From the NCBI RefSeq assembly GCF_008520265.1, contig NZ_VIQM01000042.1, positions 1 to 41,526 of the forward strand: 41,526 bases of DNA, read 5' to 3'. The translations under genes were made by a program, and so were the position numbers. Shown here piece by piece: positions 15,764 to 25,657 of this stretch. The DNA comes from Sphingobacterium cavernae. GTDB lineage: Bacteria; Bacteroidota; Bacteroidia; Sphingobacteriales; Sphingobacteriaceae. How positions within the stretch are numbered: position 1 is the stretch's first letter; every line of letters begins with the position of its first letter. A model generated the notes under the pieces. That model was not told the DNA's origin, did no database searches, and was given only the letters and a program-made list of their open reading frames with translations.

Positions 15764-18700
15764 ATGGCATATGTAATTACTCGAAATAAGCAAGAAAGTT
15801 TAGAACAATTGAAAGTATTAATATTGGCTTTCAGTAAAGAATATGCTGTTTACAAAACAGAGAAGTATAAAGAAGCTCAACTTCGTATAGATTTTCTTAA
15901 TCCATTCTTAAAAACTTTTGGATGGGATGTCGATAATGAGAAAGGAAAATCTCAGTTTCTTCGTGATATTATTCAAGAAGAGAGTATTGATGTTGACGAT
16001 GAAGATGTAATCACAAAGAAAAATCCTGACTATACCCTTAGGGTTCAGGGAATAAGAAAGCTGTTTCTTGAAGCAAAGAAAGCTTCAATAGATTTAAGTA
16101 AAGATAATAAAGCCGCTTTTCAGACTCGAAGATATGGCTGGAATGCTAACTTAGGTATTTCTATTCTAACAAATTTTGAAACACTTGTAGTATATGATTG
16201 TCGTTATAAACCAAATGTAAAAGATGCTGTAAGTATTGCAAGATATAAGATATTCCATTATTCAGAGTTTGAAAAATTCTTTGATGAACTTTATGACCTT
16301 TTATCTTTTGAGTCCATTGCTAACGGATATATTGAAGAGTATTTCTCCCTTACTGAAAAAGAAACAACAACTTTTGATGATGAATTTTTAAGACAAATTG
16401 AGCATTGGAGAGAAAGTTTAGCAAAAGATGTTGTCGTTAATAACCCTGAAATTAATAATGAGGAAATCAACTTTTTAATACAACGATTACTTAATAGGAT
16501 TGTTTTTCTCAGAATTTGTGAAGATAGAGAAATAGAGAAGTTTGAGACTTTAAGAAAAATCAAGAATTATGAAGAATTAAAGAAGTTATTTAGAATTTCA
16601 GATAAAAAATATAATTCGGGATTATTCGATTTTATTGAAGATATTTTTTCTCTAAAAATAAATCTCAACTCAGAAATCCTCATCCAGATATTCAACGAAC
16701 TTTATTACCCTCAAAGTCCATATGATTTTTCAATCGTGGATCCTACAATTCTCAGCCAGATTTATGAAAGGTATTTGGGAAGTAAAATATTTATAGGTGA
16801 AGAAAACCAAGTTTTTATAGTTGAAGAACCAGAAGTTGCTGCTTCTAACGGAGTGGTACCTACTCCTAAGTTAGTGGTGAAAAATATTATTGAGGAAACA
16901 TTATCTTCATTAATAAATGGTAAATCTCTAGATGAAATCAAATTACTAAAAATAGCTGATATCTGTTGTGGCTCTGGCACATTTTTGATTTCAGTTTATG
17001 ACTATTTAATTGAAAGAAACATTGTTGGTTTAGTCTCTCAAGGGATAATCAATGATGAGATCATTTATCAATCTTTTGATGGGGCATACCACCTTACGCT
17101 ACAGGCGAAACATCAAATTATAACGGCTAATATTTTTGGCGTTGATATCAATCCGTATGCTGTTGAAGTAACCAAATTTAGTTTATTGCTTAAGTTATTA
17201 GAGAATGAAAATGCGGGCTCTATTGATAATTTTTTAGTCAAGTATAAACAAAAGGTTTTACCGAATCTGGAAGAAAATATCAAATGCGGAAATTCATTAG
17301 TTGATAACACCTATTTTGAATATAATCCTGATGCGATTGAGAATGATGAGCTTCTTTTTAAATTAAAGCCTTTTAATTGGTTAGAAGAGTTTCCTTTTTT
17401 AGTAGAAACCAATGGTTTTGATGCTCTAGTGGGAAACCCTCCTTATGTGAGAATTCAGAATATAGTCAAATATTCAATAGAGGAAATTGATTATTTCCAG
17501 AGCGACATCTCCGGATATACTGTAGCTACTTCTGAAGCTTTTGATAAATATTACTTATTTATTCAGCGAGCAATTAATTTGATAAATGATAATGGTGTAT
17601 TGGGGTATATTGTTCCTCATAAATTCTTTATTGTAAAAGGAGGAAAATCCTTAAGAAACTTTATTACCGCAAATGCTTCATTATTTAAGATTCTTCATTT
17701 CGGAGTAACACAAGTATTTCCGAATAGAAGTACTTATACGGCCATTTTAATATTAGATAAAAAGGAAAGAGAAGAATTTTATTTTAAACGAATCAGAAGA
17801 ATAACATCCGATTTATCTGTTGATGCTATACATTATGACAATTATCTGAGTAATAAATATCAATCTTTACCTTGGGTATTTGTCTCAAAACCAACAGAAG
17901 CTGTATTTGAAAGAATTGGAAGCGGTAATGTAATTGCTCTTCAGTCTATTGCTGAAATTGCCGTGGGGTTACAGACCAGTGCTGATAAAACATATATATT
18001 TCAACCTGTAGCGGAAACAGAAAGCACCTATATTTTTGAATCTAAAGGAATACAGTACGAAGTAGAAAAGGATATTTGTAAACCTTGTCTTTACGATTTA
18101 TCATTTGGTTTGTTTGACACGGTTGAACACAATGCAAAAATGATATTTCCTTATACTATTGTAGGTGGAAAAGCAGAAGTTTTTACAGAAAAGTATTTTG
18201 AACAAAACTATCCCCTTGCCTGGACTTACTTAAATACATTTAAAATACCGCTTTCTAAAAGAAGTATCAACGGAAGCAAGGAACCTAAATGGTATCAATT
18301 TGGAAGATCACAAAGTTTAAGCCGATTCCATAATACACCAAAACTAATTTGGTCTGTACTTTCTACTAAACCTGGATATGTATATGATCAGGAAAATCTT
18401 CAATTTACTGGAGGTGGTAATGGACCTTATTATTCGTTATTTACAAATTCTGAATATTCCCTGTTTTATATTTTAGGGATTTTGGCACATCCTGTTATTG
18501 AAGCAATGGTAAAGTCTGGGGCAAGTGAATTCAGAGGGGCTTATTATTCTCACGGAAAACAGTTTATTGAAAACCTTCCCATAAGGAAAATTGATTTTGA
18601 CAATCCGGATGAAAAACGGCAACACGATGACATTGTAAAAACGGTAAAACAGCTAATAAACACGAAATCAGCAATCAATCAAGAAACTATATATACCAAG

Positions 18701-18841
18701 CGGAATATATTAGTACGCAAGATGGGTATTCTATCTAACAACTTGATACAACAAATAAATACTTTATATAACATTTCAGATGAAGATGTAAACGTGATAA
18801 TGAGTGATGAAATGTTAAACAATATTATAAGCGAAGATTAA
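15764..18841 (+). CDS. Type IIG (Eco57I-like) restriction-modification protein
   Basis: This 1025-residue protein joins cutting and methylation. The N-terminus has a PD-(D/E)xK nuclease signature: Asp89 in KNPDYTLRV and Glu103/Lys105 in LFLEAKK. The middle carries N6-adenine methylase motifs: motif I DICCGSGTFLIS (about 398-409) and motif IV VGNPPYVRI (about 556-564, the NPPY catalytic loop). The C-terminal third is probably the target-recognition region (for example YEVEKDICKPCLYD, WYQFGRSQSL and FTGGGNGPYYSLF). The best-known precedent, Eco57I, pairs an enzyme of about this size with a separate ~544-residue methylase, exactly as here. Target sequence cannot be read from the gene. All motifs look intact. 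Confidence 0.88.
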   Translation: MAYVITRNKQESLEQLKVLILAFSKEYAVYKTEKYKEAQLRIDFLNPFLKTFGWDVDNEKGKSQFLRDIIQEESIDVDDEDVITKKNPDYTLRVQGIRKLFLEAKKASIDLSKDNKAAFQTRRYGWNANLGISILTNFETLVVYDCRYKPNVKDAVSIARYKIFHYSEFEKFFDELYDLLSFESIANGYIEEYFSLTEKETTTFDDEFLRQIEHWRESLAKDVVVNNPEINNEEINFLIQRLLNRIVFLRICEDREIEKFETLRKIKNYEELKKLFRISDKKYNSGLFDFIEDIFSLKINLNSEILIQIFNELYYPQSPYDFSIVDPTILSQIYERYLGSKIFIGEENQVFIVEEPEVAASNGVVPTPKLVVKNIIEETLSSLINGKSLDEIKLLKIADICCGSGTFLISVYDYLIERNIVGLVSQGIINDEIIYQSFDGAYHLTLQAKHQIITANIFGVDINPYAVEVTKFSLLLKLLENENAGSIDNFLVKYKQKVLPNLEENIKCGNSLVDNTYFEYNPDAIENDELLFKLKPFNWLEEFPFLVETNGFDALVGNPPYVRIQNIVKYSIEEIDYFQSDISGYTVATSEAFDKYYLFIQRAINLINDNGVLGYIVPHKFFIVKGGKSLRNFITANASLFKILHFGVTQVFPNRSTYTAILILDKKEREEFYFKRIRRITSDLSVDAIHYDNYLSNKYQSLPWVFVSKPTEAVFERIGSGNVIALQSIAEIAVGLQTSADKTYIFQPVAETESTYIFESKGIQYEVEKDICKPCLYDLSFGLFDTVEHNAKMIFPYTIVGGKAEVFTEKYFEQNYPLAWTYLNTFKIPLSKRSINGSKEPKWYQFGRSQSLSRFHNTPKLIWSVLSTKPGYVYDQENLQFTGGGNGPYYSLFTNSEYSLFYILGILAHPVIEAMVKSGASEFRGAYYSHGKQFIENLPIRKIDFDNPDEKRQHDDIVKTVKQLINTKSAINQETIYTKRNILVRKMGILSNNLIQQINTLYNISDEDVNVIMSDEMLNNIISED

Positions 18842-18842
18842 A

Positions 18843-20495
18843 ATGAGTACAGAAGTTACAGAAAATATTGATTCTAAAAAATTAAGAGGTGGATACTATA
18901 CTCCACAGCCTATTGCAGATTTTATTTGCAAATGGGCAATAACTAATCCTACGCAGAAAGTGTTAGAGCCAAGCTGTGGTGACGGTAATTTTATAGAGTC
19001 GGCAATTAAAAGATTTAAAGAGCTTGGCGTTCAGGATAATCAGTTATATGGTTTAATTCAAGGAGTAGAATTATTAGAAGTTGAGGCAGAAAAATCAAAA
19101 AAAAGAGCTGCAAAGTACGGACTGAATTCAGATACAATTACGAATGATGACTTCTTTAATTTTATTTTAGAGACAAACGGAAATGCTCGATATGATGTAG
19201 TCATTGGAAATCCTCCGTTTATTCGTTACCAAAACTTCCCAGAAGAGCATCGTGATCTTGCTATCAAGATGATGCAAGAAATGGAACTACGCCCTAACAA
19301 ATTAACTAACATATGGGTGCCTTTTCTAGTGATTTCTGCAAGTAAATTACGAGCAAATGGTAAATTAGGAATGGTTATTCCAGCGGAATTATTTCAGGTA
19401 AAATATGCCGCTGAAACTAGAGTATTTCTTTCAAATTTCTTTTCTCGCATTACGATAGTAACTTTTAAAAAACTTGTATTTAGTGATATTCAGCAAGAGG
19501 TTGTATTACTGCTTTGTGAAAAAAATGTGGAAGAAAATAAGGGTGTAAGAGTTATTGAAGTAAATGATTTAAAAGAACTTGGAGCTCTTAACCTTGATCA
19601 GATACAAAACATAGAAGTTAAATCACTGGATCATTCTACTGAAAAATGGACAAAGTATTTTCTGGATGAGAATGAAATACAATTATTACGACGTATTAAA
19701 GCTGATGAGAGGATAAATCCTTCTTTTGATGTGATGGATGTTGATGTGGGGATAGTAACGGGAAGAAATGAGTTTTTTATGATGAATGAGGAAACTGTTT
19801 CTCAATGGAAACTACAACCATATACTACAAGAGTTGTTGGAAAATCTGCTCATTTGAAAGGCATTGTTTATGATGAAACCGATTTTGAAGCGAATGTAGC
19901 AGCAAGGTATCCTGTTCATCTGTTCTTGCCTGAGGCAAAAGAGTATTCAAAGCAGCCAAAAGCTGTTAAAGAATATATTTCTTATGGCGAGGAGAAGGAA
20001 CATCATACGGGGTATAAATGCAAGATCAGAAAGCTTTGGTATATCACACCATCGTTATGGTCTCCAGATGCATTTGCATTACGCCAAGTCGGAGAATATC
20101 CTAAATTGATTGTAAATAATACAGGTGCATCATCTACCGACACGATCCATAGAGTACGTTTTAAAAATGGTGCAAATGCTGAGATAGTTGCCTTATCTTA
20201 TCTAAACTCATTGACATTTGCTTTTTCTGAAATTATGGGAAGAAGTTATGGCGGAGGCGTTTTAACTTTTGAACCATCTGAAATAGAAGAACTTCCCTTA
20301 CCTATTTTAAGGGAAGATCATATGATTAATTTTGAAGAAATTGATGCTTTAATGCGTAATAGAAATATTGAAGAAGTGCTGGATATTATTGATAATGAAC
20401 TATTGATTAATCAATTAAAATTTAGCAGAGCAGATGTGGACACTTTAAGAGGTATCTGGAAAAAATTATCCAACAGAAGAAACAACCGAAAATGA
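18843..20495 (+). CDS. N6-adenine DNA methyltransferase (M subunit of the Eco57I-like pair)
   Basis: The protein is 550 residues, gamma-type N6-adenine methylase: a GGYYTPQPIADFI start, motif I LEPSCGDGNFIESA (41-54) for S-adenosylmethionine binding, and NPPF at 123-126 in the catalytic loop VIGNPPFIRYQ. The C-terminal half has specificity-type segments (DVDVGIVTGRNEFFMM, WYITPSLWSPDAF) and ends with LPLPILRED-type spacing. It starts 1 base after the preceding stop. It would protect host DNA, probably modifying the strand or site half not modified by the large enzyme, as with M.Eco57I. No nuclease domain is seen. Confidence 0.9.
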   Translation: MSTEVTENIDSKKLRGGYYTPQPIADFICKWAITNPTQKVLEPSCGDGNFIESAIKRFKELGVQDNQLYGLIQGVELLEVEAEKSKKRAAKYGLNSDTITNDDFFNFILETNGNARYDVVIGNPPFIRYQNFPEEHRDLAIKMMQEMELRPNKLTNIWVPFLVISASKLRANGKLGMVIPAELFQVKYAAETRVFLSNFFSRITIVTFKKLVFSDIQQEVVLLLCEKNVEENKGVRVIEVNDLKELGALNLDQIQNIEVKSLDHSTEKWTKYFLDENEIQLLRRIKADERINPSFDVMDVDVGIVTGRNEFFMMNEETVSQWKLQPYTTRVVGKSAHLKGIVYDETDFEANVAARYPVHLFLPEAKEYSKQPKAVKEYISYGEEKEHHTGYKCKIRKLWYITPSLWSPDAFALRQVGEYPKLIVNNTGASSTDTIHRVRFKNGANAEIVALSYLNSLTFAFSEIMGRSYGGGVLTFEPSEIEELPLPILREDHMINFEEIDALMRNRNIEEVLDIIDNELLINQLKFSRADVDTLRGIWKKLSNRRNNRK

Positions 20496-20519
20496 TATAA
20501 TACATTATACTAATTCACC

Positions 20520-22622
20520 GTGAAAATATTCAAGATTGAAATTCAGAACTTTAGATTACTAAGGGATTTCTCAATAGATATAGAGAAAGATCTTTCGTTG
20601 GTTATCGGGAAAAATAATACAGGAAAAACTTCTATACTATCAGTACTAGACAAGTTTATTAATGAAAAAAGCAAATTCTCTTTTGAAGATTTAAATATAG
20701 AATTTAAAAAAGAGCTAAAAGTATTGTTTGAAGTAGATCCTTTTCCTGAAGAATTTGAACCTATTGGCATAAAAATGAAATTGTTTATACAATATGGGGA
20801 AACCGACAATCTTTCAAATGTGAGTAGGATATTAATGGATTTAGATCCAGAGAATAACATAATAGTATTAGGATTTGAATATACACTAAGCTATACTGAT
20901 TTTATAAATTTAAAATCAGATGTCGAAGCATTCGTAGCAAATGAGTCCATTAAAAAAGTAAACGCTAAAAAGAACGGTTTAGATTATGAAGCAAGAGGCT
21001 TAAAAGAGTTCTTACAAAAGGATATTAGGAATTATTTTAAAATTCAAAAAAAATCATTTGCATACAATATCACCACCAAGACAGTCAATGAGAAAGTCTT
21101 TATTAATCTGGATAAAGAATTAATAGGTATCAAAGATATCATAAGCTTTAAATATATAAGTGCAAGGCGTGATGTAACAAATAAAGAAGTCGATAAAACT
21201 TTGTCCCGACAAACTTCAAACCTCTATAAGAAAAAAGAAGATAGTAGTGAGAAAAATCAAGCTACTGAAGATTTTAAAGATCAGCTCACAGGAACAGATA
21301 AAGTACTTACAGAGATTTATGGAAGCTTGTTTAATGGCGTTATCGAAAAGGTGAAAAATTTTGGAGGCATCAGAATAAATGAATCTGAAATCTCAATCAT
21401 TTCAACTTTACAGCATCGGGAGTTATTGGAGGGTAATACTACTGTTGTTTACACACACGATGAACATAAGTTGCCTGAACATTATAACGGATTAGGTTAT
21501 ATGAACCTGATAAGTATGATTTTTGAAATAGAAATTCTGGTTCAGGAATTTAAGCGGGAAAAGGACAAAAAGCCTGCAGATATCAATCTGCTTTTTATCG
21601 AAGAGCCCGAAGCACATACACATCCACAGATGCAATACGTTTTCATAAAAAACATAAAAAAGTTGCTTGGTGAAGGTGTAAAGAGAGAAGATGGAGAAAA
21701 TCGAACATTACAATATATTATCACGACACATTCCTCACACATAGTTGCTGACAGCGATTTCGATGATATTAAATATCTAAAGATTCGGGGAAAGAATAAT
21801 GTAGAGGCAAAAAACCTCAAAGATTTAAAAGAAGATTACAATATTAATACAGATCAGTATGATTTTTTAAAACAATACCTGACTATTAGCAGAGCTGAAG
21901 TATTCTTTGCAGATAAAGCAATTCTAATTGAAGGAGATACCGAAAGAATTCTCATACCAACTTTTATGAGAAAGGTCGATATGGAAGAAGAGGCTCGTTT
22001 AAAGGTTGAAGGTATTGAAGATAAATTTCAACCATTATTATCTCAAAACATATCTATTATTGAGGTTGGAGCATATTCGAAAATATTCGAAAAATTCATC
22101 AATTTTTTAGGTATAAAAAGCCTTATTATAACGGACATAGATTCTAAAGGTGATATAGGTAATAAAAATAAGAAGGGCGAAGCAGTAATAGAAGCCTGTG
22201 CAGTTAATGTAGGAATTGGAACAAGTAATGTTGCACTCACTCATTTTTTCTCAAAAGCGTCTTGGGATGAATTAAAAGTCTTAACTATAGAGCAAAGAAT
22301 AATTTCATTGGGTGATGCGGATGTTTGTATTTGCTACCAACAAGAAGAGCTTACTTATCACGCCAGAAGTTTTGAGGATGCTTTTATTCATTTGAATAGA
22401 AACTTCATTAAAACAAATAAGGCTACATTTCACGGATTGAAAAATATTGATGAATTTGATGATGATACCACCAGTCCGTATGAATTAGCAGCTTCTTGCA
22501 TAAAAAAGAAAACTCATTTCGCTTTGGACATTCTTTACCACAGCGATGAGAAATTCAGTAATTGGCAAATTCCGGAATATATCAATAAAGGACTATTATG
22601 GTTGAAGGCAGACAAAAATTAG
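20520..22622 (+). CDS. gajA: OLD-family ATPase/TOPRIM nuclease, Gabija GajA-like
   Basis: The 700-residue protein begins with an ABC-type ATPase (MKIFKIEIQNFRLLRDFSI; Walker A GKNNTGKT at 30-37), has Walker B LLFIEEPEAHTHPQMQ around 360, and TTHSSHI around 402. A TOPRIM nuclease follows: ILIEGDTER around 462 (the conserved Glu) and IITDIDSKGD around 540 (DxD). This ATPase plus TOPRIM layout is that of OLD nucleases and of GajA. In Gabija, GajA cuts DNA when nucleotide pools fall and works with the GajB helicase. The next gene is a UvrD-type helicase that overlaps by 25 bases, which supports Gabija. Both proteins are longer than the founding Gabija pair, so a variant is likely. GTG start at 20520. 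Confidence 0.83.
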   Translation: MKIFKIEIQNFRLLRDFSIDIEKDLSLVIGKNNTGKTSILSVLDKFINEKSKFSFEDLNIEFKKELKVLFEVDPFPEEFEPIGIKMKLFIQYGETDNLSNVSRILMDLDPENNIIVLGFEYTLSYTDFINLKSDVEAFVANESIKKVNAKKNGLDYEARGLKEFLQKDIRNYFKIQKKSFAYNITTKTVNEKVFINLDKELIGIKDIISFKYISARRDVTNKEVDKTLSRQTSNLYKKKEDSSEKNQATEDFKDQLTGTDKVLTEIYGSLFNGVIEKVKNFGGIRINESEISIISTLQHRELLEGNTTVVYTHDEHKLPEHYNGLGYMNLISMIFEIEILVQEFKREKDKKPADINLLFIEEPEAHTHPQMQYVFIKNIKKLLGEGVKREDGENRTLQYIITTHSSHIVADSDFDDIKYLKIRGKNNVEAKNLKDLKEDYNINTDQYDFLKQYLTISRAEVFFADKAILIEGDTERILIPTFMRKVDMEEEARLKVEGIEDKFQPLLSQNISIIEVGAYSKIFEKFINFLGIKSLIITDIDSKGDIGNKNKKGEAVIEACAVNVGIGTSNVALTHFFSKASWDELKVLTIEQRIISLGDADVCICYQQEELTYHARSFEDAFIHLNRNFIKTNKATFHGLKNIDEFDDDTTSPYELAASCIKKKTHFALDILYHSDEKFSNWQIPEYINKGLLWLKADKN

Positions 22623-24535
22623 AACAGGAAGTACAGGAAATATTCAAAAGTATTGATGAAGGTCGAAACTTTCTTCTAAGTGGCGGTGCTGGTAGTGGAA
22701 AAACATATTCCTTAGTCAACGTCATCCGACAGGCAATCGCAGAAAATCCTACTGCAAAAATTGCTTGTATGACTTATACAAATGCAGCAGTAAAGGAAAT
22801 TGAAGAAAGAGTAAATCATAAGAACTTAAATGTTTCGACCATACACGATTTTTTATGGGATAACATCAAGCATTTTCAGAAAGAACTTAAAGGAGTTTTA
22901 GTTTCCTTAGCGAATGATGAAAGTATAACAGATATCAACATTGAAGAAGTCAATCCGGTTCCGGAAGATTATTTTGATGGTTTAGAGAATGGAATACAGT
23001 ATAAAGAGTTTCTTAGAATTCGGGAAGGTATTATCTCTCACGATGAAATACTGATAGTAGCCAATTATGTTTTTGAGAAGTATCCTAAGCTCAGTGATAT
23101 TGTAAAGGATAATTATAAATTCATTTTTATTGATGAATATCAAGATACCAGTAAATATGTGGTGGAGATTTTCTTAACTCATTTTAATAAAAGTAAGAAG
23201 AAGAACATCATAGGATTCTTTGGAGATGCAATGCAATCCATATACGATGACGGAATTAGTAACCTTGATGATTACAAGGGTGAAGAAGATGGCTTAGTTA
23301 AAGAAATAAAAAAGGAACAGAATAGAAGAAACCCACAAAAAATAATTGATTTAGCTAATCAACTCCGAACAGATGGTATTGAACAAGTTCCTTCCAATGA
23401 TGATAATGCACCTAATATGGTTGGTCATGTTGTAAAAGGCGGAAGCGTTCTGTTTTTGTATTCCAGTAATGGAGATATTGAAAGGGTAAAGCAATATCTT
23501 AAGGATAATTCAGCTTGGAATTTTACCAATTCGAAAGAGACCAAGGAACTGAATCTGACCCATAACTTAATAGCAGGAAAAGCAGGTTTTAGAGCTTTAA
23601 TGGATGTTTATGATGCTGATCAGATTCTAAAATTCCGGGATAGAATTAAAAAGTATGTAAAAGATCAAGGAATAACCAATGATTTTTCAGATAATACATT
23701 TGGTGAAGTTATTGATCTTCTACAACAGGGAAAAACTGGGCGAGAATTAAATGCTGTTAGACCCACAAATACTATGCAAGCTTTTATTGATAGTAATGTT
23801 AAATTATTTAATTATGCTCAATCAATAAATTATGCTGAATTTTCAAAAATGTATGTCAACAAAGAGCAAATGCTTGATGACAAAAAACAAGATGAAGATG
23901 ATGAAAATAAAAAGGGATCAAAGCGAGATAATTTAATCAAGCACTTGTTTAAAATTCAGACAAACATTTCATTATATCAGAACGAGAAATACAATGAGTT
24001 TTTAAGAGCTACTGATTATCGATATAGAATTTTAAGAATAGCCGATAAAAGAATATTAAAGAAAAATATCGAAGAATTGAGCAATAATGTTGGAGATAAA
24101 ACGATCGAAGATGTTATTAATGATGCCAATGACAAAGGAATTTGTGTAAGTAATAACGATAGCCTTAATTCATTCAAGATAAAAAATGAGTATTTATATA
24201 ATCGTGTGAAAGAGATAAAATTCAGGGATTTTCAAAATTTGTATAAATATTTGGAAGGACAAACACCATTTTCTACCCAACACAAAACGAAAGGCTCCGA
24301 ATTCGATAATGTACTGGTAATTCTTGATAATGGACGATGGAACGATTACAACTTTGAATACTTGTTTTTAAATAGCGGTACTCCAAGTGTTTTGGAAAGG
24401 ACACAGAAGATTTTTTATGTATGCTGTACAAGAGCTAAAGAAAATTTAGCTGTCTTTTACCATAATCCGAGTGCTCAAGTTATAGCTAAAGCAAAAGAGT
24501 GGTTTGGTGACAATAATGTGATCGATATTGGTTAA
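22598..24535 (+). CDS. gajB: UvrD/Rep-like superfamily 1 helicase, Gabija GajB-like
   Basis: The protein is 645 residues with SF1A helicase motifs in order: motif I LLSGGAGSGKTYSLVN, motif Ia MTYTNAAVKEI, motif II FIFIDEYQDTS, motif III GFFGDAMQSIYDDG, motif V STQHKTKGSEFDNVLV and motif VI FYVCCTRAKENLAVFY. The region between III and V contains a large, acidic, helical insertion (around residues 420-445, KQDEDDENKKGSK). In Gabija, GajB is a helicase-like ATPase that senses DNA ends or nucleotide state and activates GajA. The ATG lies inside the end of gajA in another frame, so translation is coupled. It is the last gene of the five-gene operon. Confidence 0.85.
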   Translation: MVEGRQKLEQEVQEIFKSIDEGRNFLLSGGAGSGKTYSLVNVIRQAIAENPTAKIACMTYTNAAVKEIEERVNHKNLNVSTIHDFLWDNIKHFQKELKGVLVSLANDESITDINIEEVNPVPEDYFDGLENGIQYKEFLRIREGIISHDEILIVANYVFEKYPKLSDIVKDNYKFIFIDEYQDTSKYVVEIFLTHFNKSKKKNIIGFFGDAMQSIYDDGISNLDDYKGEEDGLVKEIKKEQNRRNPQKIIDLANQLRTDGIEQVPSNDDNAPNMVGHVVKGGSVLFLYSSNGDIERVKQYLKDNSAWNFTNSKETKELNLTHNLIAGKAGFRALMDVYDADQILKFRDRIKKYVKDQGITNDFSDNTFGEVIDLLQQGKTGRELNAVRPTNTMQAFIDSNVKLFNYAQSINYAEFSKMYVNKEQMLDDKKQDEDDENKKGSKRDNLIKHLFKIQTNISLYQNEKYNEFLRATDYRYRILRIADKRILKKNIEELSNNVGDKTIEDVINDANDKGICVSNNDSLNSFKIKNEYLYNRVKEIKFRDFQNLYKYLEGQTPFSTQHKTKGSEFDNVLVILDNGRWNDYNFEYLFLNSGTPSVLERTQKIFYVCCTRAKENLAVFYHNPSAQVIAKAKEWFGDNNVIDIG

Positions 24536-24556
24536 GCTTATTTATAAAAGTAGAAA

Positions 24557-24580
24557 GGGGTTTGCTCACACAAACTCCCC
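24557..24580. terminator. Imperfect hairpin between convergent gajB and traD
   Basis: GGGGTTTG (24557-24564) can pair with CAAA-CT-CCCC (24571-24580), leaving a 2-base bulge. It lies between two converging genes and overlaps the traD stop codon. No clear T tract follows, so termination is uncertain. Confidence 0.3.
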
Positions 24581-25204
24581 AATGTCAAAATCCCTCAAAT
24601 CATTTTTCCGCAAGGTGGAAGAACTGTCCTCCGTTTCAGATAAAAGTGTACTATCCAAAAGCTCGGCAATTTTTTGAGAAGCACCCTCAATAGAATTTTC
24701 CAGTAGGCTGAATAATTCGGTTCCATGCAATTTTTGAACTAGGGCAACTGCTGTTTCCTTTTGAGATTGTTCCAAATTATCTTTTTGGAGTAATGCCCCT
24801 ACAGTGCTAAGTTCGTCAAAGGTAACCCCTTGGGCAAAACCATTATCGACACCATATATTCCGTACCTATTCCATTCATCTTCCTCTTCTTCTAAATCAG
24901 ATATATTACTGAAAACTTCGTCCAGTTCTTCCTGCGGAATTTGAATACCTACGTTTTCATTTTCGTCGTATTCAATGTCTAAATTATCAGGGTTTATCTC
25001 TGGTTCTGCTACTTGGCTTTCATTGGCTGTATTTGGCATCGAAAGTCTTTTTACTGGCTTAGGTTGCCCCATAATATCAGGTAGGTTTGCATTGATTTTT
25101 TCCTGCACTGGTTTCTTTTGCTCGGATCTTTTCTCAATGACAATCTTATCCTGCAAAAGCAGAACAATGACAATGAGCAGGCAAATCACAATTACTATTT
25201 CCAT
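24566..25204 (-). CDS. traD: TraD-like conjugation protein (DUF4122-type)
   Basis: The protein is about 212 residues: one N-terminal membrane segment (MEIVIVICLLIVIVLLLQDK), a Lys/Pro linker (KPVQEKINANLPDIMGQPKP) and an acidic C-terminal domain (EEELDEV-like acidic run, DEWNRYGIYG, GVTFDELSTVGALLQKD). The profile and position, immediately after the DUF3408 gene, match TraD of CTnDOT-type elements. ATG at 25204 was chosen over a TTG 6 bases upstream. In intact elements traE follows at once; here the reading direction runs into the convergent end of the defence operon, so traD is now separated from traE. Confidence 0.82.
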   Translation of the reverse strand: MEIVIVICLLIVIVLLLQDKIVIEKRSEQKKPVQEKINANLPDIMGQPKPVKRLSMPNTANESQVAEPEINPDNLDIEYDENENVGIQIPQEELDEVFSNISDLEEEEDEWNRYGIYGVDNGFAQGVTFDELSTVGALLQKDNLEQSQKETAVALVQKLHGTELFSLLENSIEGASQKIAELLDSTLLSETEDSSSTLRKNDLRDFDIGEFV

Positions 25205-25215
25205 AATCAAATGCT

Positions 25216-25653
25216 TTAAAAAATGGGTTTAAACTTTTCGTTGAAATCATCGGTAATTGCTTTTTCAAACATTTCAAAATGATGTTCCAATATATTGTCA
25301 AGATAGGCATACAATGGTATCTCATCTTTACCAATGACCTGTACAATTCGGGATAACCTTTCGTGGTATTCCTGCCGGATGTAAATACTTTTATCCCCTC
25401 GTTTAGTCATCGAGTGAGTTTTTAAAAAGTGTTCGCCGTAGCTTCCGTCGAGGCTTTTCTTGCTGCGGTTCCTTTCCCGTTGTACATGTTTGTTTTGTGG
25501 TAATTCTTCCTGTTTTAATTTTTCCTTTTCTTGCCCTTCAGCAGGTTCGGGCGGAACCTGTAAGCCTTCCTTTTTAACGCCGTCTACCATCAAGTTCATC
25601 ATCAGCTCTTCATTAATGTCCGGTGTGACTCTTCTTTTATTATCTTTTTCCAT
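25216..25653 (-). CDS. DUF3408 conjugation protein (TraB/TraC-type)
   Basis: The protein is 145 residues. The first half is charged and disordered-looking (Pro/Glu/Lys-rich, EPAEGQEKEKLKQEELPQ). The second half has the conserved DUF3408 core: SYGEHFLKTHSMTKRGDKSI, YIRQEYHERLSRIV, LYAYLDNILEHHFEMF. This fold is ribbon-helix-helix-like and is found as one or two copies between traA and traD in Bacteroidota elements. It may be a DNA-binding accessory factor for the ParA-like TraA. It lies 4 bases after traA and 11 before traD. Only one copy is present, so traB and traC cannot be told apart. Confidence 0.85.
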   Translation of the reverse strand: MEKDNKRRVTPDINEELMMNLMVDGVKKEGLQVPPEPAEGQEKEKLKQEELPQNKHVQRERNRSKKSLDGSYGEHFLKTHSMTKRGDKSIYIRQEYHERLSRIVQVIGKDEIPLYAYLDNILEHHFEMFEKAITDDFNEKFKPIF

Positions 25654-25657
25654 AGCG

